A stretch of DNA of 64,000 nt. Origin: Colwellia sp. RSH04 (lineage in GTDB: Bacteria; Pseudomonadota; Gammaproteobacteria; Enterobacterales; Alteromonadaceae). A model generated the notes under the pieces. It was not told where the DNA came from. It saw only the letters and a program-made list of their open reading frames with translations, and did no database searches. The DNA lies in NCBI RefSeq assembly GCF_003545765.1, contig NZ_QXIO01000004.1:62001-126000 (forward strand). Reading direction: 5' to 3'. The translations under genes were made by a program, and so were the position numbers. Numbering within the stretch: position 1 is the first letter of the stretch; each line of letters opens with the position of its first letter. Shown here one piece after another: positions 32,482-41,359 of this stretch.

Positions 32482-32734
32482 TAAGTCTCAATAAAATTAG
32501 GTGGAGAAGTTAATACCTAGGTACCACCTCTGGTTGTATACTAATCTGTATAAGAAATTGATTTCTAGTGAGATTTTAAAGGCTTAAGGTCATCAGCTAT
32601 ACGTTCCAAACATGACCTAAGTATACATCCATGTAAGCAAGGCATTGATTTCGGAGTATTACATTGATTGTGGGGCATGATATTAATGAATCAATTATTC
32701 AAAAACCAAGAAAGCTTTAGCTAGTTTGTTGCAG
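32482..32734. other. Intergenic region with two inverted repeats
   Basis: There is no gene. AGGTGG (32499-32504) pairs with CCACCT (32524-32529), and AGGTCAT (32587-32593) with ATGACCT (32612-32618). A weaker TAGCT/AGCTA pairing just before 32735 could terminate the DUF2489 transcript. Transcription of this stretch cannot be judged from sequence. Confidence 0.4.
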
Positions 32735-33229
32735 CTAGACCTTTTTAGAGAATGAGGTGATTTGATCGGAAGCAAATTGGTGTAGCGACTTAACTTCCTC
32801 GGTGATTTTATCACGTAATTTCGCTTCTGCTGTCATGCGTTGATAATCTTCTTTCATACGCTGTTTTTTAGCTAACTGCTTCCGGTCTTCCAGAATAGAT
32901 AATTCTTTTATCTCGTTATATAACTCAAATATAGCTGGAAACTGTTGATTAAGATCCGAGCTCAGTTTTAATGAGTCTAACAGTACAGAAAGTCGCCAAC
33001 AGCCTTCACTGTAATCACATTGTTCTTCTTCCATAGCGCGGGTAATAATGACAACACTATCGAGTATTTTTTTATCATGAGCTTGGTGAGCTTGACGTTT
33101 AGCTATAATAGCCTCTTGCTGAAGTGCATTTTGCCGAGCTAATTGCTTAAGCAAACTTCCTGCATAGTAAGCTAAAGGAACAATCACAACTATTGCTAAC
33201 ACTAGCGCAATGACCCAATTGTTATCCAT
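32735..33229 (-). CDS. DUF2489-like membrane-anchored protein
   Basis: 164 residues. One N-terminal transmembrane helix (about 6-28) is followed by a cytoplasmic helical, charged domain. The centre, YSEGCWRLSVLLDSL, is the characteristic DUF2489 stretch. Function unknown. It begins 5 bp after the yihI stop, so the two are co-transcribed; the yihI-DUF2489-hemN neighbourhood recurs in gammaproteobacteria and may reflect ribosome-assembly or envelope housekeeping. Confidence 0.8.
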   Translation of the reverse strand: MDNNWVIALVLAIVVIVPLAYYAGSLLKQLARQNALQQEAIIAKRQAHQAHDKKILDSVVIITRAMEEEQCDYSEGCWRLSVLLDSLKLSSDLNQQFPAIFELYNEIKELSILEDRKQLAKKQRMKEDYQRMTAEAKLRDKITEEVKSLHQFASDQITSFSKKV

Positions 33230-33234
33230 TACAT

Positions 33235-33804
33235 TTACTCTTTATCAAAATCCGAAAAATCATGTCCATCAAGTTTGTCCCAAAGCGACTCTTCATCAAC
33301 AGAGTGAGATTTTTGTTCAACTTCTTCTTCTTCAATACCCAATTCATCTGTTAAAGCTTGATGACGCTCCATCATGTCATTGTAATAATCAACTTCAGCT
33401 TCATTAAGTTCAATGTCATCATCTTGTTTAGCGAGAATACGCTGTAACTTTTCATCTTGCTCAATGGCAACTAATGCTTGTTGAGCCGATTGTTCTTGTG
33501 ACACTGACACAGGACGAACCGCCGCTAATGGTACAGGTGCTTTAACAGGCTTTTGTGCTTTTTCAGCTTTCGCGGCAATTTTCCCTAATTCAATAGGTTT
33601 TTTGCTACCTAAGCGCGGATCTTTATTGGCTTGCTGGTTAGCAGCGCCATTATTATCCATCTTTGCTTCCTGCTGACGATTACCTGCCTGCTTACCTGTT
33701 TTCTTTCGCACGCGTTTTTCAACATTGGCTAATTCTGCTTTACTTAATTTCGGTTTAGCTGTGGGTGCTGAACCTGGTTTTCTCGACTTTTTCTTACGCG
33801 ACAT
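33235..33804 (-). CDS. yihI: Der GTPase-activating protein YihI
   Basis: 189 residues. The very basic N-terminus, MSRKKKSRKPGSAPT, leads into a disordered Lys/Ala-rich region. A short conserved core with LNEAEVDYYNDMMERHQALTDELG is followed by an acidic tail ending SLWDKLDGHDFSDFD. That is the YihI pattern. In E. coli YihI stimulates GTP hydrolysis by Der (EngA) and slows 50S assembly. The conserved neighbour hemN is also present here. Confidence 0.92.
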   Translation of the reverse strand: MSRKKKSRKPGSAPTAKPKLSKAELANVEKRVRKKTGKQAGNRQQEAKMDNNGAANQQANKDPRLGSKKPIELGKIAAKAEKAQKPVKAPVPLAAVRPVSVSQEQSAQQALVAIEQDEKLQRILAKQDDDIELNEAEVDYYNDMMERHQALTDELGIEEEEVEQKSHSVDEESLWDKLDGHDFSDFDKE

Positions 33805-33937
33805 GATGAGTACTATTTAATTAACTATGGAGCTATTTTACGCGAATATTAAGCCAGTGCATAATTAATTATTTTGTTCGTAAAACAGCATAGCAAAACC
33901 TATAATTCTTCGTTATTGTTAAAAAGGTAATCTTTAA

Positions 33938-34828
33938 GTGAAAGCAAAAGTGCACTTTTTGGGTCTTTTCAATATCTTTAGCCTTATTAATTCAATACAA
34001 ATGAAACAGTATCTCAGCCAAATCATTTTAATTCTTATTGCTCTTTCAGCTTCTCTATTGGCTATATCAATGGGGTTAATGGGTCATCATAAGCACATTA
34101 GCTTAGTGACCGACTTTTATGGCATAAGCCAATATATACCTGAAAGTATCAGTAATATCATTGCCGTGGCAGCTTATACTGTTACCGCTGTGGTTGCTTT
34201 GTTAACGCTTAAATATCACAACCTGAGAGTTAAACTCGGCTACTTGCTTATTATCATCGCTACTATCCCTTTAATCTCGCTATTAGGTAGTTCAATGTGG
34301 ATTGAATCTTTAGGCGGCTTTCCTGCAATAGGCTCTGGTCAAGGCATTATCAAATACACGGCATTACTTACTATGGGTATTTTATATACACGCCCAAGGC
34401 TATCAATCGGTACAAAAAAGTGGTTAAGCCTCATGCCTGTTATGCTGGTATTGCTTTGGATAGGCGGCATGAAGTTCACACTACTTGAGGCAAAGGGCAT
34501 CGAAGAGCTTATTGCAAGCTCGCCTTTGATGTCATGGATGTATCTCTATTGGGATGTTCAAACCACATCAAACTTGATTGGGCTTTATGATTTATTTGCC
34601 GTAGTTTTATTGATTTCTGCTGTTTATAACTCTCGTTTAGTTAACATTGCTATAGTCGCTGCTGGAGCTGTCTTTGTTGTAACACAAACTTTTTTGTTTT
34701 CTTGGAGTGTAGCTATATCTACAGAAACACTATTATCAACAGGCGGCCATTTTTTAATAAAAGATCTTTGGTTTATTGCCAACCTGATTATGTTTTGGCA
34801 GTTATCTCAGCAACGTAAAAAATGTTAA
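33938..34828 (+). CDS. DUF417-family inner membrane protein (RclC/YkgB-like)
   Basis: 296 residues. The GTG start is supported by AAAAGG about 10 bases upstream; an ATG at 34001 (MKQYLSQIIL) is a possible alternative. About seven hydrophobic segments are seen. The middle carries WIGGMKFTLLEAKGIEELIASSPLMSWMY, split around residue 190, which is the DUF417 signature. E. coli RclC, of this family, is induced by reactive chlorine species. This protein is about 100 residues longer, with extra N-terminal helices. It is a single gene, followed by a bidirectional terminator. Confidence 0.75.
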   Translation: MKAKVHFLGLFNIFSLINSIQMKQYLSQIILILIALSASLLAISMGLMGHHKHISLVTDFYGISQYIPESISNIIAVAAYTVTAVVALLTLKYHNLRVKLGYLLIIIATIPLISLLGSSMWIESLGGFPAIGSGQGIIKYTALLTMGILYTRPRLSIGTKKWLSLMPVMLVLLWIGGMKFTLLEAKGIEELIASSPLMSWMYLYWDVQTTSNLIGLYDLFAVVLLISAVYNSRLVNIAIVAAGAVFVVTQTFLFSWSVAISTETLLSTGGHFLIKDLWFIANLIMFWQLSQQRKKC

Positions 34829-34838
34829 TTACCCATAA

Positions 34839-34879
34839 GAAGAAAAGGCTAATTCACCTAATGAACTAGCCTTTCTTTA
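34839..34879. terminator. Bidirectional terminator
   Basis: AAAGGCTAaTTCA pairs with TGAAcTAGCCTTT around a short loop, with A- and T-rich flanks. It lies between the convergent DUF417 and small hypothetical genes. Confidence 0.75.
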
Positions 34880-34918
34880 TGATAAATTATATGGCAACTT
34901 AACCAAAAAGAATTAGGT

Positions 34919-35173
34919 TTATGCTCGTCTAATCTCCATATTGGGCGCAGTATTTATTTCTCCTGACTTACTGATAGTCGCTATGTTGTCATTACATACT
35001 AATGCCGCAATATTTTTATTATTCATATCTCGAACAAACAAAAGTTCATAGCCAAACTGAGTTAAACTGCTGGCTGCAAATTTTTGAGCTAAAGTAAGCT
35101 CACTCCATAAACTTTCATTGCTTGAAACTGTTTTTGTGTCACGTCGCTCTTGTGTTACTTCTGCCGCTTGCAT
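34919..35173 (-). CDS. Small conserved-looking hypothetical protein
   Basis: 84 residues, soluble, no signal. The segment LTLAQKFAASSLTQFGYELLFVRD, split around residue 38, followed by AALVCNDNIATISKSGEIN, reads like a compact alpha/beta domain. It resembles short unnamed proteins of Shewanella and Colwellia. No function is recognised. An AAGAGGTAACTC-type ribosome site precedes the ATG, and a terminator follows the gene, which supports it being real. Confidence 0.65.
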   Translation of the reverse strand: MQAAEVTQERRDTKTVSSNESLWSELTLAQKFAASSLTQFGYELLFVRDMNNKNIAALVCNDNIATISKSGEINTAPNMEIRRA

Positions 35174-35369
35174 GAGTTACCTCTTAAAAAAGCTTTATTT
35201 GTATAAAACAAAAAAAACATACACCAAAGTTAAAATTAACTTACAACTAACATAGCGGTCAAAATTTAACCTATTTTACTTTAGACTGCAATAGCGTTTA
35301 AAATTCACTGAAAACAAGTCTTTTCGAATGTATAATTTACGTTACAACCACTAATTAATAGGTCATAAA

Positions 35370-36227
35370 ATGAGTGCTGTATTAGATGAACTACTCGCCC
35401 TGCTTAAGCTAGAAATCATTGAACAAGGAATTTACCGCGGTCAAAGTCAAGATCTTGGTTTCAAAGCACTATTTGGCGGGCAAGTAATGGGGCAAGCATT
35501 ATCAGCCGCTCAAGAAACAGTAGCAGAAGACAGATTTGTCCATTCGTTACACAGTTATTTTCTACGCCCAGGAGATGCCAGCAAACCCGTTGTCTATGAT
35601 GTTGAAAGTATCCGAGACGGGGCAAGTTTTAGTACTCGACGCGTACAAGCCATTCAAAATGGTAAAGCTATTTTTTACATGACCGCTTCTTTTCAGCATG
35701 TTGAGCAAGGCTTTGAACATCAAGATACTATGCCTGATGTACCGCCACCTGAACAAATCAGTTCTTATAGTGATTACATTCATGAGATTCAGCATGTGTT
35801 ACCTGAACCAATGAAGCAAAAATTTCTAGCTGAAAAACCTATCGATTTAAGGCCTGTACAAAAATATGATTGGTTAAAGCCAGAAAAAACTGATTCTGCT
35901 TGCCAGATGTGGATTAAAGCCAACGGTGATTTGCCTGACGATTTACGCATTCATACTTATATGCTGGCTTATACATCAGACTTTCATTTTTTACCCACCG
36001 CATTATACAAACACGGTGTCAGTCACTGGCAACCAAATTTTCAAATAGCTACCATAGACCATGCAATGTGGTTTCATAAACCTTTTCGTTTTGACGATTG
36101 GTTACTTTATTGTATGGATAGTCCATCAGCAAGTAATGGTAGAGGCTTAGTTAAGGGCCAAGTATATAATCGTCAGGGGGAGTTGGTTGCTTCAACGATG
36201 CAAGAGGGCGTTATTCGACAACGCTAA
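35370..36227 (+). CDS. tesB: Acyl-CoA thioesterase II
   Basis: 285 residues, the same length class as E. coli TesB (286). A double hot-dog fold is expected. GQSQDLGFKALFGGQVMGQALSAA, split around residue 33, is the N-terminal signature, and HSLHSYFLRPGD and TIDHAMWFHKPFRFDDWLLY carry conserved catalytic-region residues of the Asp-Gln-Thr type active site. It hydrolyses medium- and long-chain acyl-CoAs in the cytosol. It is a single gene convergent with an MscS-family channel gene. Confidence 0.95.
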   Translation: MSAVLDELLALLKLEIIEQGIYRGQSQDLGFKALFGGQVMGQALSAAQETVAEDRFVHSLHSYFLRPGDASKPVVYDVESIRDGASFSTRRVQAIQNGKAIFYMTASFQHVEQGFEHQDTMPDVPPPEQISSYSDYIHEIQHVLPEPMKQKFLAEKPIDLRPVQKYDWLKPEKTDSACQMWIKANGDLPDDLRIHTYMLAYTSDFHFLPTALYKHGVSHWQPNFQIATIDHAMWFHKPFRFDDWLLYCMDSPSASNGRGLVKGQVYNRQGELVASTMQEGVIRQR

Positions 36228-36274
36228 ATAAATACCTCGGCTTGGGGTAATAACACTCTGTATTGATTGGTAAA

Positions 36275-37513
36275 CTAACGTTGCCAATCAAATCCGCTTG
36301 GGTGTTGAAACACTCGTAAATCAAATTGTGGTGCGATAGCGAAAAGGTGATCAAATATATCTGCTTGAATACCTTCATATTTTGTCCATTCAGAGGTATT
36401 CGCAAAGCAGTATATTTCTAATGGTAAACCACTAGCAGTTGCTGGTAGTTGCCTTACCATACAAGTAAGATCATTACGTATATTATTATTTTGCTTCAAA
36501 TACAACTCTACGTAGGCACGAAAGGTACCGATGTTGGTTAATTGACGTCGGTTAATTTTATCTAACGCTTCAACATTTTTCGTCTCATTTTCATTAAGGT
36601 TTATCTGCGCTTTTTTCTCATTGAGGTAAGTTTTAAGTAAGGCAGCATTAGATAAAAAATCGATTTTATCTAAGCTATAAAAATCAATACTGCCAATGTC
36701 AATAATCAAGGTACGCTTTATTCTTCGGGCACCCGTATGGTACATATTACGCCAATTTTTGAATGAATCACTGATCAAAGCGTATGTAGGAATAGTGGTA
36801 ATGGTTTTATCAAAATTCTCAACTTTAACGGTACTTAAACCAATTTCAATCACATCGCCATCGGCACCATATTTCGGTAATTCAATCCAATCACCAGCAA
36901 CAACCATTTTATTTGCTGATATTTGTATACTGGCCACTAAGCCTTTAATGGTGTCTTGGAATATTAATAACAATACTGCCGTTAACGCCCCCAAACCACT
37001 CAGTAAATAAACAGGAGAGCGATTGATAATTAACGCCACAATAACAATAGTTGCAACAAGATATAGCGCCAGTTTCAATACTTGAATAATGGCATTAAGC
37101 GGCACGTATTTTTGTTTGGCTGTTTCGTGATAAATACTACGGCTAACGTTTAAAAATGCACTTAAACTACGTGCAACTTGAAAGGTAAGCATCACTTTAG
37201 CAAACAGAATCAATATTTCACTTGATTTACTGTCTGCTTCAAGTACTAAGGGAGATAGAAAAAGAATAATGACCAGAGGAACCAGTAAAGTCATTCGACT
37301 TAACACATTATGCTCAATTAATGCATCGTCCCAAGTATTACGACTTTTTAGTATTAGGTGCTTAACAAATTTTAATAATTGGTATTTGGAGAAATAAAAG
37401 CTAATACCCGATAAAACAATAATAATCGCTATGCCAGTAGCCAAAGTTGCCATTTCAAGGTGGCCTTCACTGACACCTTGACCTGCTAACCAAATACTAA
37501 TTATTTCATTCAT
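36275..37513 (-). CDS. MscS-family mechanosensitive channel (YbdG-like)
   Basis: 412 residues. Five N-terminal hydrophobic helices (about 20-185) precede the MscS core, with a pore-lining helix near SGLGALTAVLLLIFQDTIKGLVASI and the beta domain (GDWIELPKYGADGDVIEIGLSTVKVENFD...TIPTYALIS). The longer C-terminal cytoplasmic part resembles YbdG (MscM) rather than the small MscS. It should open under membrane tension during osmotic downshock. Its start overlaps the upstream acyltransferase stop by 4 bases, so the two are coupled. This may reflect a shared link to membrane state, which is inference. Confidence 0.88.
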   Translation of the reverse strand: MNEIISIWLAGQGVSEGHLEMATLATGIAIIIVLSGISFYFSKYQLLKFVKHLILKSRNTWDDALIEHNVLSRMTLLVPLVIILFLSPLVLEADSKSSEILILFAKVMLTFQVARSLSAFLNVSRSIYHETAKQKYVPLNAIIQVLKLALYLVATIVIVALIINRSPVYLLSGLGALTAVLLLIFQDTIKGLVASIQISANKMVVAGDWIELPKYGADGDVIEIGLSTVKVENFDKTITTIPTYALISDSFKNWRNMYHTGARRIKRTLIIDIGSIDFYSLDKIDFLSNAALLKTYLNEKKAQINLNENETKNVEALDKINRRQLTNIGTFRAYVELYLKQNNNIRNDLTCMVRQLPATASGLPLEIYCFANTSEWTKYEGIQADIFDHLFAIAPQFDLRVFQHPSGFDWQR

Positions 37514-38424
37514 TCACGATCCTTGCTTTGGTTATGTTCAGATATCATTTGTTCAAGTCGTTCATCTTTTTCATGCCAAAATTGAGTTAACCACTTTTGG
37601 AAGAAAATTTTATAACTGCGATCATTAAAATAGTCACCACTAAGTTCTTGAGCAATTTCACGGGTATGTATTTCAATATGAACAGTTTTCACTCGGCCAC
37701 ATAAAAAGTCAACAAAGTTTGGCACACCATCAGGATAATAAATAGTGACATCAACAATAGACGTTAAATGTTCACTCATGGCATCCAAAACAAATGCGAT
37801 CCCGCCTGCTTTAGGCTTTAATAAATGCTTAAACGGTGAATTTTGCTTTTCATATTTTTCTTGGGTAAAGCGAGTGCCCTCAATAAAGCTCATCACACTA
37901 ACAGGTTTATGTTTAAACTTTCTGCATGCTTTTCGAGTAGTCTCTAGATCTTGACCACGTAAATGCGGGTTCTTCTTCAAAAAAGCTTGGCTATATCTTT
38001 TCATAAAGGGAAAATCAAGCGCCCACCAAGCTAACCCTAAAATTGGTACATAGATCAGTTCTTTTTTCAGGAAAAATTTTAAAAAGGGAATATTGCCATG
38101 CAAGACTCGTTGCAGAACAAGAATATCAACCCACGATTGATGATTTGCCAACACTAAATACCAATCTTTTTTATTAAGCTCTTCTAAGCCAGTCACTTGA
38201 ATGTCGAATTGCGTAAACAGTTTTTGATTTACACTATTACACGCGACCCAACTGCTCGCCGATAAATCAAGTAAATAGCTAAATATTTTTTGAGTAAAAG
38301 CAAAGGGAAATAATGCTTTAAGCAACGAAAACAAGAGAATAGGTATCAACCAAAATATGGTATTAATTAAATATAAAAATAGTGAAAAAAAGCCAATGAA
38401 TGGCCCTGGTAAAAAATTTAGCAT
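37510..38424 (-). CDS. Membrane acyltransferase (YihG/PlsC-like)
   Basis: 304 residues. Two N-terminal hydrophobic segments (about 8-45) precede the acyltransferase catalytic block NHQSWVDILVLQ (HX4D) and FIEGTRFTQEKY (the EGTR motif). These are the catalytic and glycerol-phosphate-binding blocks of 1-acyl-sn-glycerol-3-phosphate acyltransferases. Length and second-half style match YihG, which contributes to lysophosphatidate acylation in E. coli. It acts at the inner membrane. It is translationally coupled to the MscS-like channel. Confidence 0.88.
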   Translation of the reverse strand: MLNFLPGPFIGFFSLFLYLINTIFWLIPILLFSLLKALFPFAFTQKIFSYLLDLSASSWVACNSVNQKLFTQFDIQVTGLEELNKKDWYLVLANHQSWVDILVLQRVLHGNIPFLKFFLKKELIYVPILGLAWWALDFPFMKRYSQAFLKKNPHLRGQDLETTRKACRKFKHKPVSVMSFIEGTRFTQEKYEKQNSPFKHLLKPKAGGIAFVLDAMSEHLTSIVDVTIYYPDGVPNFVDFLCGRVKTVHIEIHTREIAQELSGDYFNDRSYKIFFQKWLTQFWHEKDERLEQMISEHNQSKDRE

Positions 38425-38780
38425 ACGTTGTTCTAAAACTTGTTATTTAGCAATTAGCCCTTGGTTGATATATTTAACCATGAATTCACCATAATTTGTA
38501 TTTTTTATTCGCAACTTAACTCTTCAACCTCTTTGCCTATAACTGTTCACGCTATATTCACTCATTGATGCAAAAAGCACCACCTGATATTTTGTTGCCA
38601 TTATTTTTCTGTAAATGCACTTTAAAAGCATCGAAAAAGCGCTTTTTAATCACTACTAGCTAGTTAGGCTATTAAACAGTCTATTTTCATCTATTGAAAC
38701 TGATGCATTTAGCCTTTGTTGTGTTGAATGCGTACTCGCTTTCTTGCATACTGAAAGTGGACTAATTAATAGGAGGAAAA
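38425..38780. other. Intergenic region upstream of proBA
   Basis: 356 bp with no supported gene. A 14-bp palindrome, AAAAAGCGCTTTTT, lies near 38635. A 31-codon frame starting near 38568 has no ribosome site and no amino-acid bias that would suggest a leader peptide. The divergent promoters of the acyltransferase and proBA must lie here. Confidence 0.5.
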
Positions 38781-39926
38781 ATGAACTTTAAAAGAGCGGT
38801 GATAAAAGTAGGTAGTGCACTTATCGCCCCTGAAAATAATGGCTGTAGTGGTAAGTATGCACTTGCTATTGCACAATTTATTACTAACTGCCAACAGCAA
38901 GGTAAAGAAATTATCTTAGTATCGTCAGGTGGCGTTGCCGCTGGGCGCAGTTTAATTCATCATGGCTCACCAGAGTTATCTGGCGCCACTAAAAAAGCGA
39001 TGGCTTCTGTTGGACAAATGCAGATGATGGCAAATTGGCAACGCTTTTTCGACACCCCCTGTAGCCAAATATTAATCACTCAAAGTGATTTAGCTGACAG
39101 AAAACGTTACATTAGTATTAAAGAAACCATACAAATCCAATTAGCAAATAATGTCTTACCTATAGTCAATGAAAATGACACGGTCACAACAGACAATTTA
39201 AGCGTTGGCGATAACGATAACCTCGCAGCACTCGTTGCTCAAGTTTGTGAAGCAGATAGCTTATTCATTTTTAGTGATATCGATGGTGTTTTTACCAAAG
39301 ATCCTAAAGTGAATGATGATGCTGTACTTATTCCTGAAATCAGTGAAATTACTGATGAAATTTATGCTATGGCTGGTACAAGTCGAAATCATCTTGCGAC
39401 AGGCGGCATGAAAACCAAAATTCAAGCTGCAGAAAAAGCAGTTGAGCATGGTATTAACACTTACATTATTAATGGCACTAAAAACCATGTGTTTTCATCT
39501 TTGTTAAATAAGATTAACCCTGGAACTCGCTTTGCTGCGGACAAAAATATTATCACTGCTAAAAAGCATTGGTTAAAGCATACGTTAAAAAGTAACGGAC
39601 AAATAACCCTTGATGCAGGAGCGGTTAACGCACTTATTAACCAAGGAGCCTCCTTATTGCCAGCCGGCATCCTATCCGTTGCAAATAACTTTCAAGCCGG
39701 TGATACCATTGAGCTCATTGATGGCCAAAGTAATCGCATAATAGCTAAAGGTATATGTTTATATAATCATCATGACTTAAAACGCATTATGGGTAAGCAA
39801 AGTGATGAAATAGATGGCATTTTAGGTCATGACTTTGGCGATGTAATCGTTCATCGAGACGATATGGTGTTACTACATAATGAACGTGACGACATGCAAA
39901 ACTTAACAAAAACAGAGGCTGATTAA
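38781..39926 (+). CDS. proB: Glutamate 5-kinase
   Basis: 381 residues. The N-terminal amino-acid-kinase domain (about 1-260) has VIKVGSALI, ILVSSGGVAAGR, NENDTVTTDNLSVGDNDNLAALVA and the GTGGMxTK-like ATGGMKTKIQAA. A C-terminal PUA domain (about 280-370) follows, as in E. coli ProB. It phosphorylates glutamate in the first step of proline synthesis and is normally feedback-inhibited by proline. The ATG follows AGGAGGAAAA, one of the strongest ribosome sites in the window. Its stop overlaps the proA start by one base. Confidence 0.97.
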   Translation: MNFKRAVIKVGSALIAPENNGCSGKYALAIAQFITNCQQQGKEIILVSSGGVAAGRSLIHHGSPELSGATKKAMASVGQMQMMANWQRFFDTPCSQILITQSDLADRKRYISIKETIQIQLANNVLPIVNENDTVTTDNLSVGDNDNLAALVAQVCEADSLFIFSDIDGVFTKDPKVNDDAVLIPEISEITDEIYAMAGTSRNHLATGGMKTKIQAAEKAVEHGINTYIINGTKNHVFSSLLNKINPGTRFAADKNIITAKKHWLKHTLKSNGQITLDAGAVNALINQGASLLPAGILSVANNFQAGDTIELIDGQSNRIIAKGICLYNHHDLKRIMGKQSDEIDGILGHDFGDVIVHRDDMVLLHNERDDMQNLTKTEAD

Positions 39927-41182
39927 TGACATCATTTTCTATGGAAAACATGGCTAAAGGCAGTAAAGTTGCTAGTAGAGTAGCAGCACAATTAACAACA
40001 ATTGAAAAAAACACTTTGTTAAGCGCAATGGCTGATGCGATTGAAGCGCAAACAGATAGCATCATCAAGGAAAATGCCAAAGACATAACTGCAGGAGAAA
40101 AGAAGGGTTTGTCAGCAGCTATGCTCGATAGACTCTTACTAACCCCTGAGCGTGTAAGTGATATCAGTAATGCCATCAGAGAAATTACCACTCTTACTGA
40201 TCCTGTTGGCGATATCGCCAACTTATCGCTTCGCCCTAATGGCATGCAAGTGGGTAAAATGCGCATTCCCCTTGGCGTTATTGCTATGATTTATGAAGCA
40301 AGACCCAACGTTACGGCAGAAGCCGCAGCCTTATGTATCAAATCAGGCAATGCGGTTATTTTACGTGGTGGCTCCGAAGCAATTCATAGTAACTTAGCGC
40401 TAGCTGCATGCTTACATAACGTGCTTGGTGCCCACAAGGTTGATAAAAACATTGTTTCTGTTATCCCTGATACTAGCCGTGAAGTTATTGAGTTATTACT
40501 TAAACAACGTGATTCAATTGATCTTGTTATTCCGCGTGGTGGTGAGGGGCTAATTCGTTATGTCACTGAGCATAGTCAAATCCCTGTGATTCAACACTTT
40601 AAAGGGGTATGTCATTTATTTATCGATAAGCATGCTGAATTAAGCAAAGCCATCGATATACTGGTGAATGGTAAAACACAACGACCAAGTGCTTGTAATG
40701 CTATAGAAACTTTATTAGTACACCAAGACATCGCTGAATCGTTTTTGCCATTAGCTGCTAAAGCACTTGCTGATGCCGCCCAAGTAAAAGTCCATGCCTG
40801 TGATCGTAGCCTTGCTTATTTTCCTAACGGCGAAGAAGCGAGTGTAGAAGACTATCACGCAGAATATCTAGCCCAAGAAATAGCGATAAAAGTGGTAACG
40901 AGTTTTGATAAAGCGATAGAACATATCAATGAATATACTTCTGATCATACTGAAGTAATTGTTAGTCAAGATACCTCAAGAACGCAGCAATTTATTCGCC
41001 AAATCAATTCTTCGGTTGTTATGGTAAATGCCTCTTCTAGGTTCTCTGATGGTGGTCAGTTAGGTTTAGGTTCAGAAATTGGTATTTCAACCAGTAAATT
41101 ACATGCATACGGTCCTATGGGACTTGCTTCATTAACGACTGAAAAATTTGTTGTTCTAGGTGATGGGCAAGTAAGACCTTAA
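39926..41182 (+). CDS. proA: Gamma-glutamyl phosphate reductase
   Basis: 418 residues, full length. Aldehyde-dehydrogenase fold with the family signature VIYEARPNVTAEAAALCIKSGNAVILRGG (around 100-130, with an extra Met-Ile) and the catalytic cysteine in NGKTQRPSACNAIETLLVH. It reduces gamma-glutamyl phosphate to glutamate semialdehyde with NADPH. Overlap with proB (TAATG) indicates coupled translation. A long perfect hairpin terminator follows. Confidence 0.98.
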   Translation: MTSFSMENMAKGSKVASRVAAQLTTIEKNTLLSAMADAIEAQTDSIIKENAKDITAGEKKGLSAAMLDRLLLTPERVSDISNAIREITTLTDPVGDIANLSLRPNGMQVGKMRIPLGVIAMIYEARPNVTAEAAALCIKSGNAVILRGGSEAIHSNLALAACLHNVLGAHKVDKNIVSVIPDTSREVIELLLKQRDSIDLVIPRGGEGLIRYVTEHSQIPVIQHFKGVCHLFIDKHAELSKAIDILVNGKTQRPSACNAIETLLVHQDIAESFLPLAAKALADAAQVKVHACDRSLAYFPNGEEASVEDYHAEYLAQEIAIKVVTSFDKAIEHINEYTSDHTEVIVSQDTSRTQQFIRQINSSVVMVNASSRFSDGGQLGLGSEIGISTSKLHAYGPMGLASLTTEKFVVLGDGQVRP

Positions 41183-41210
41183 CCGCTAGCATGTTATAAA
41201 CAAAAATCCA

Positions 41211-41252
41211 AAAAAAGAAAGCCTATTAATTTATTAATAGGCTTTCTTTTTT
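41211..41252 (+). terminator. Terminator after proBA
   Basis: GAAAGCCTATTAAT and ATTAATAGGCTTTC form a nearly uninterrupted stem flanked by A and T runs (the T run continues to 41252). It lies 28 bp past the proA stop. Confidence 0.92.
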
Positions 41253-41359
41253 AATCTTCATTTATCAACCCAATCACCAGAGAGGATACAGTATACAAAG
41301 TGAGTTATTTCTAATATTCTCTTCTCAAGCCCCATTTGAAACAACATAACGAGAATATA

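Noticed and set aside
38568-38663. Possible leader peptide before proBA
   Set aside because: The 31-codon frame has just three prolines, no ribosome site and no following attenuator hairpin.
39787-40266. 159-codon open frame opposite the proB/proA junction
   Set aside because: It spans two certain genes on the other strand and has no recognisable domain or ribosome site.
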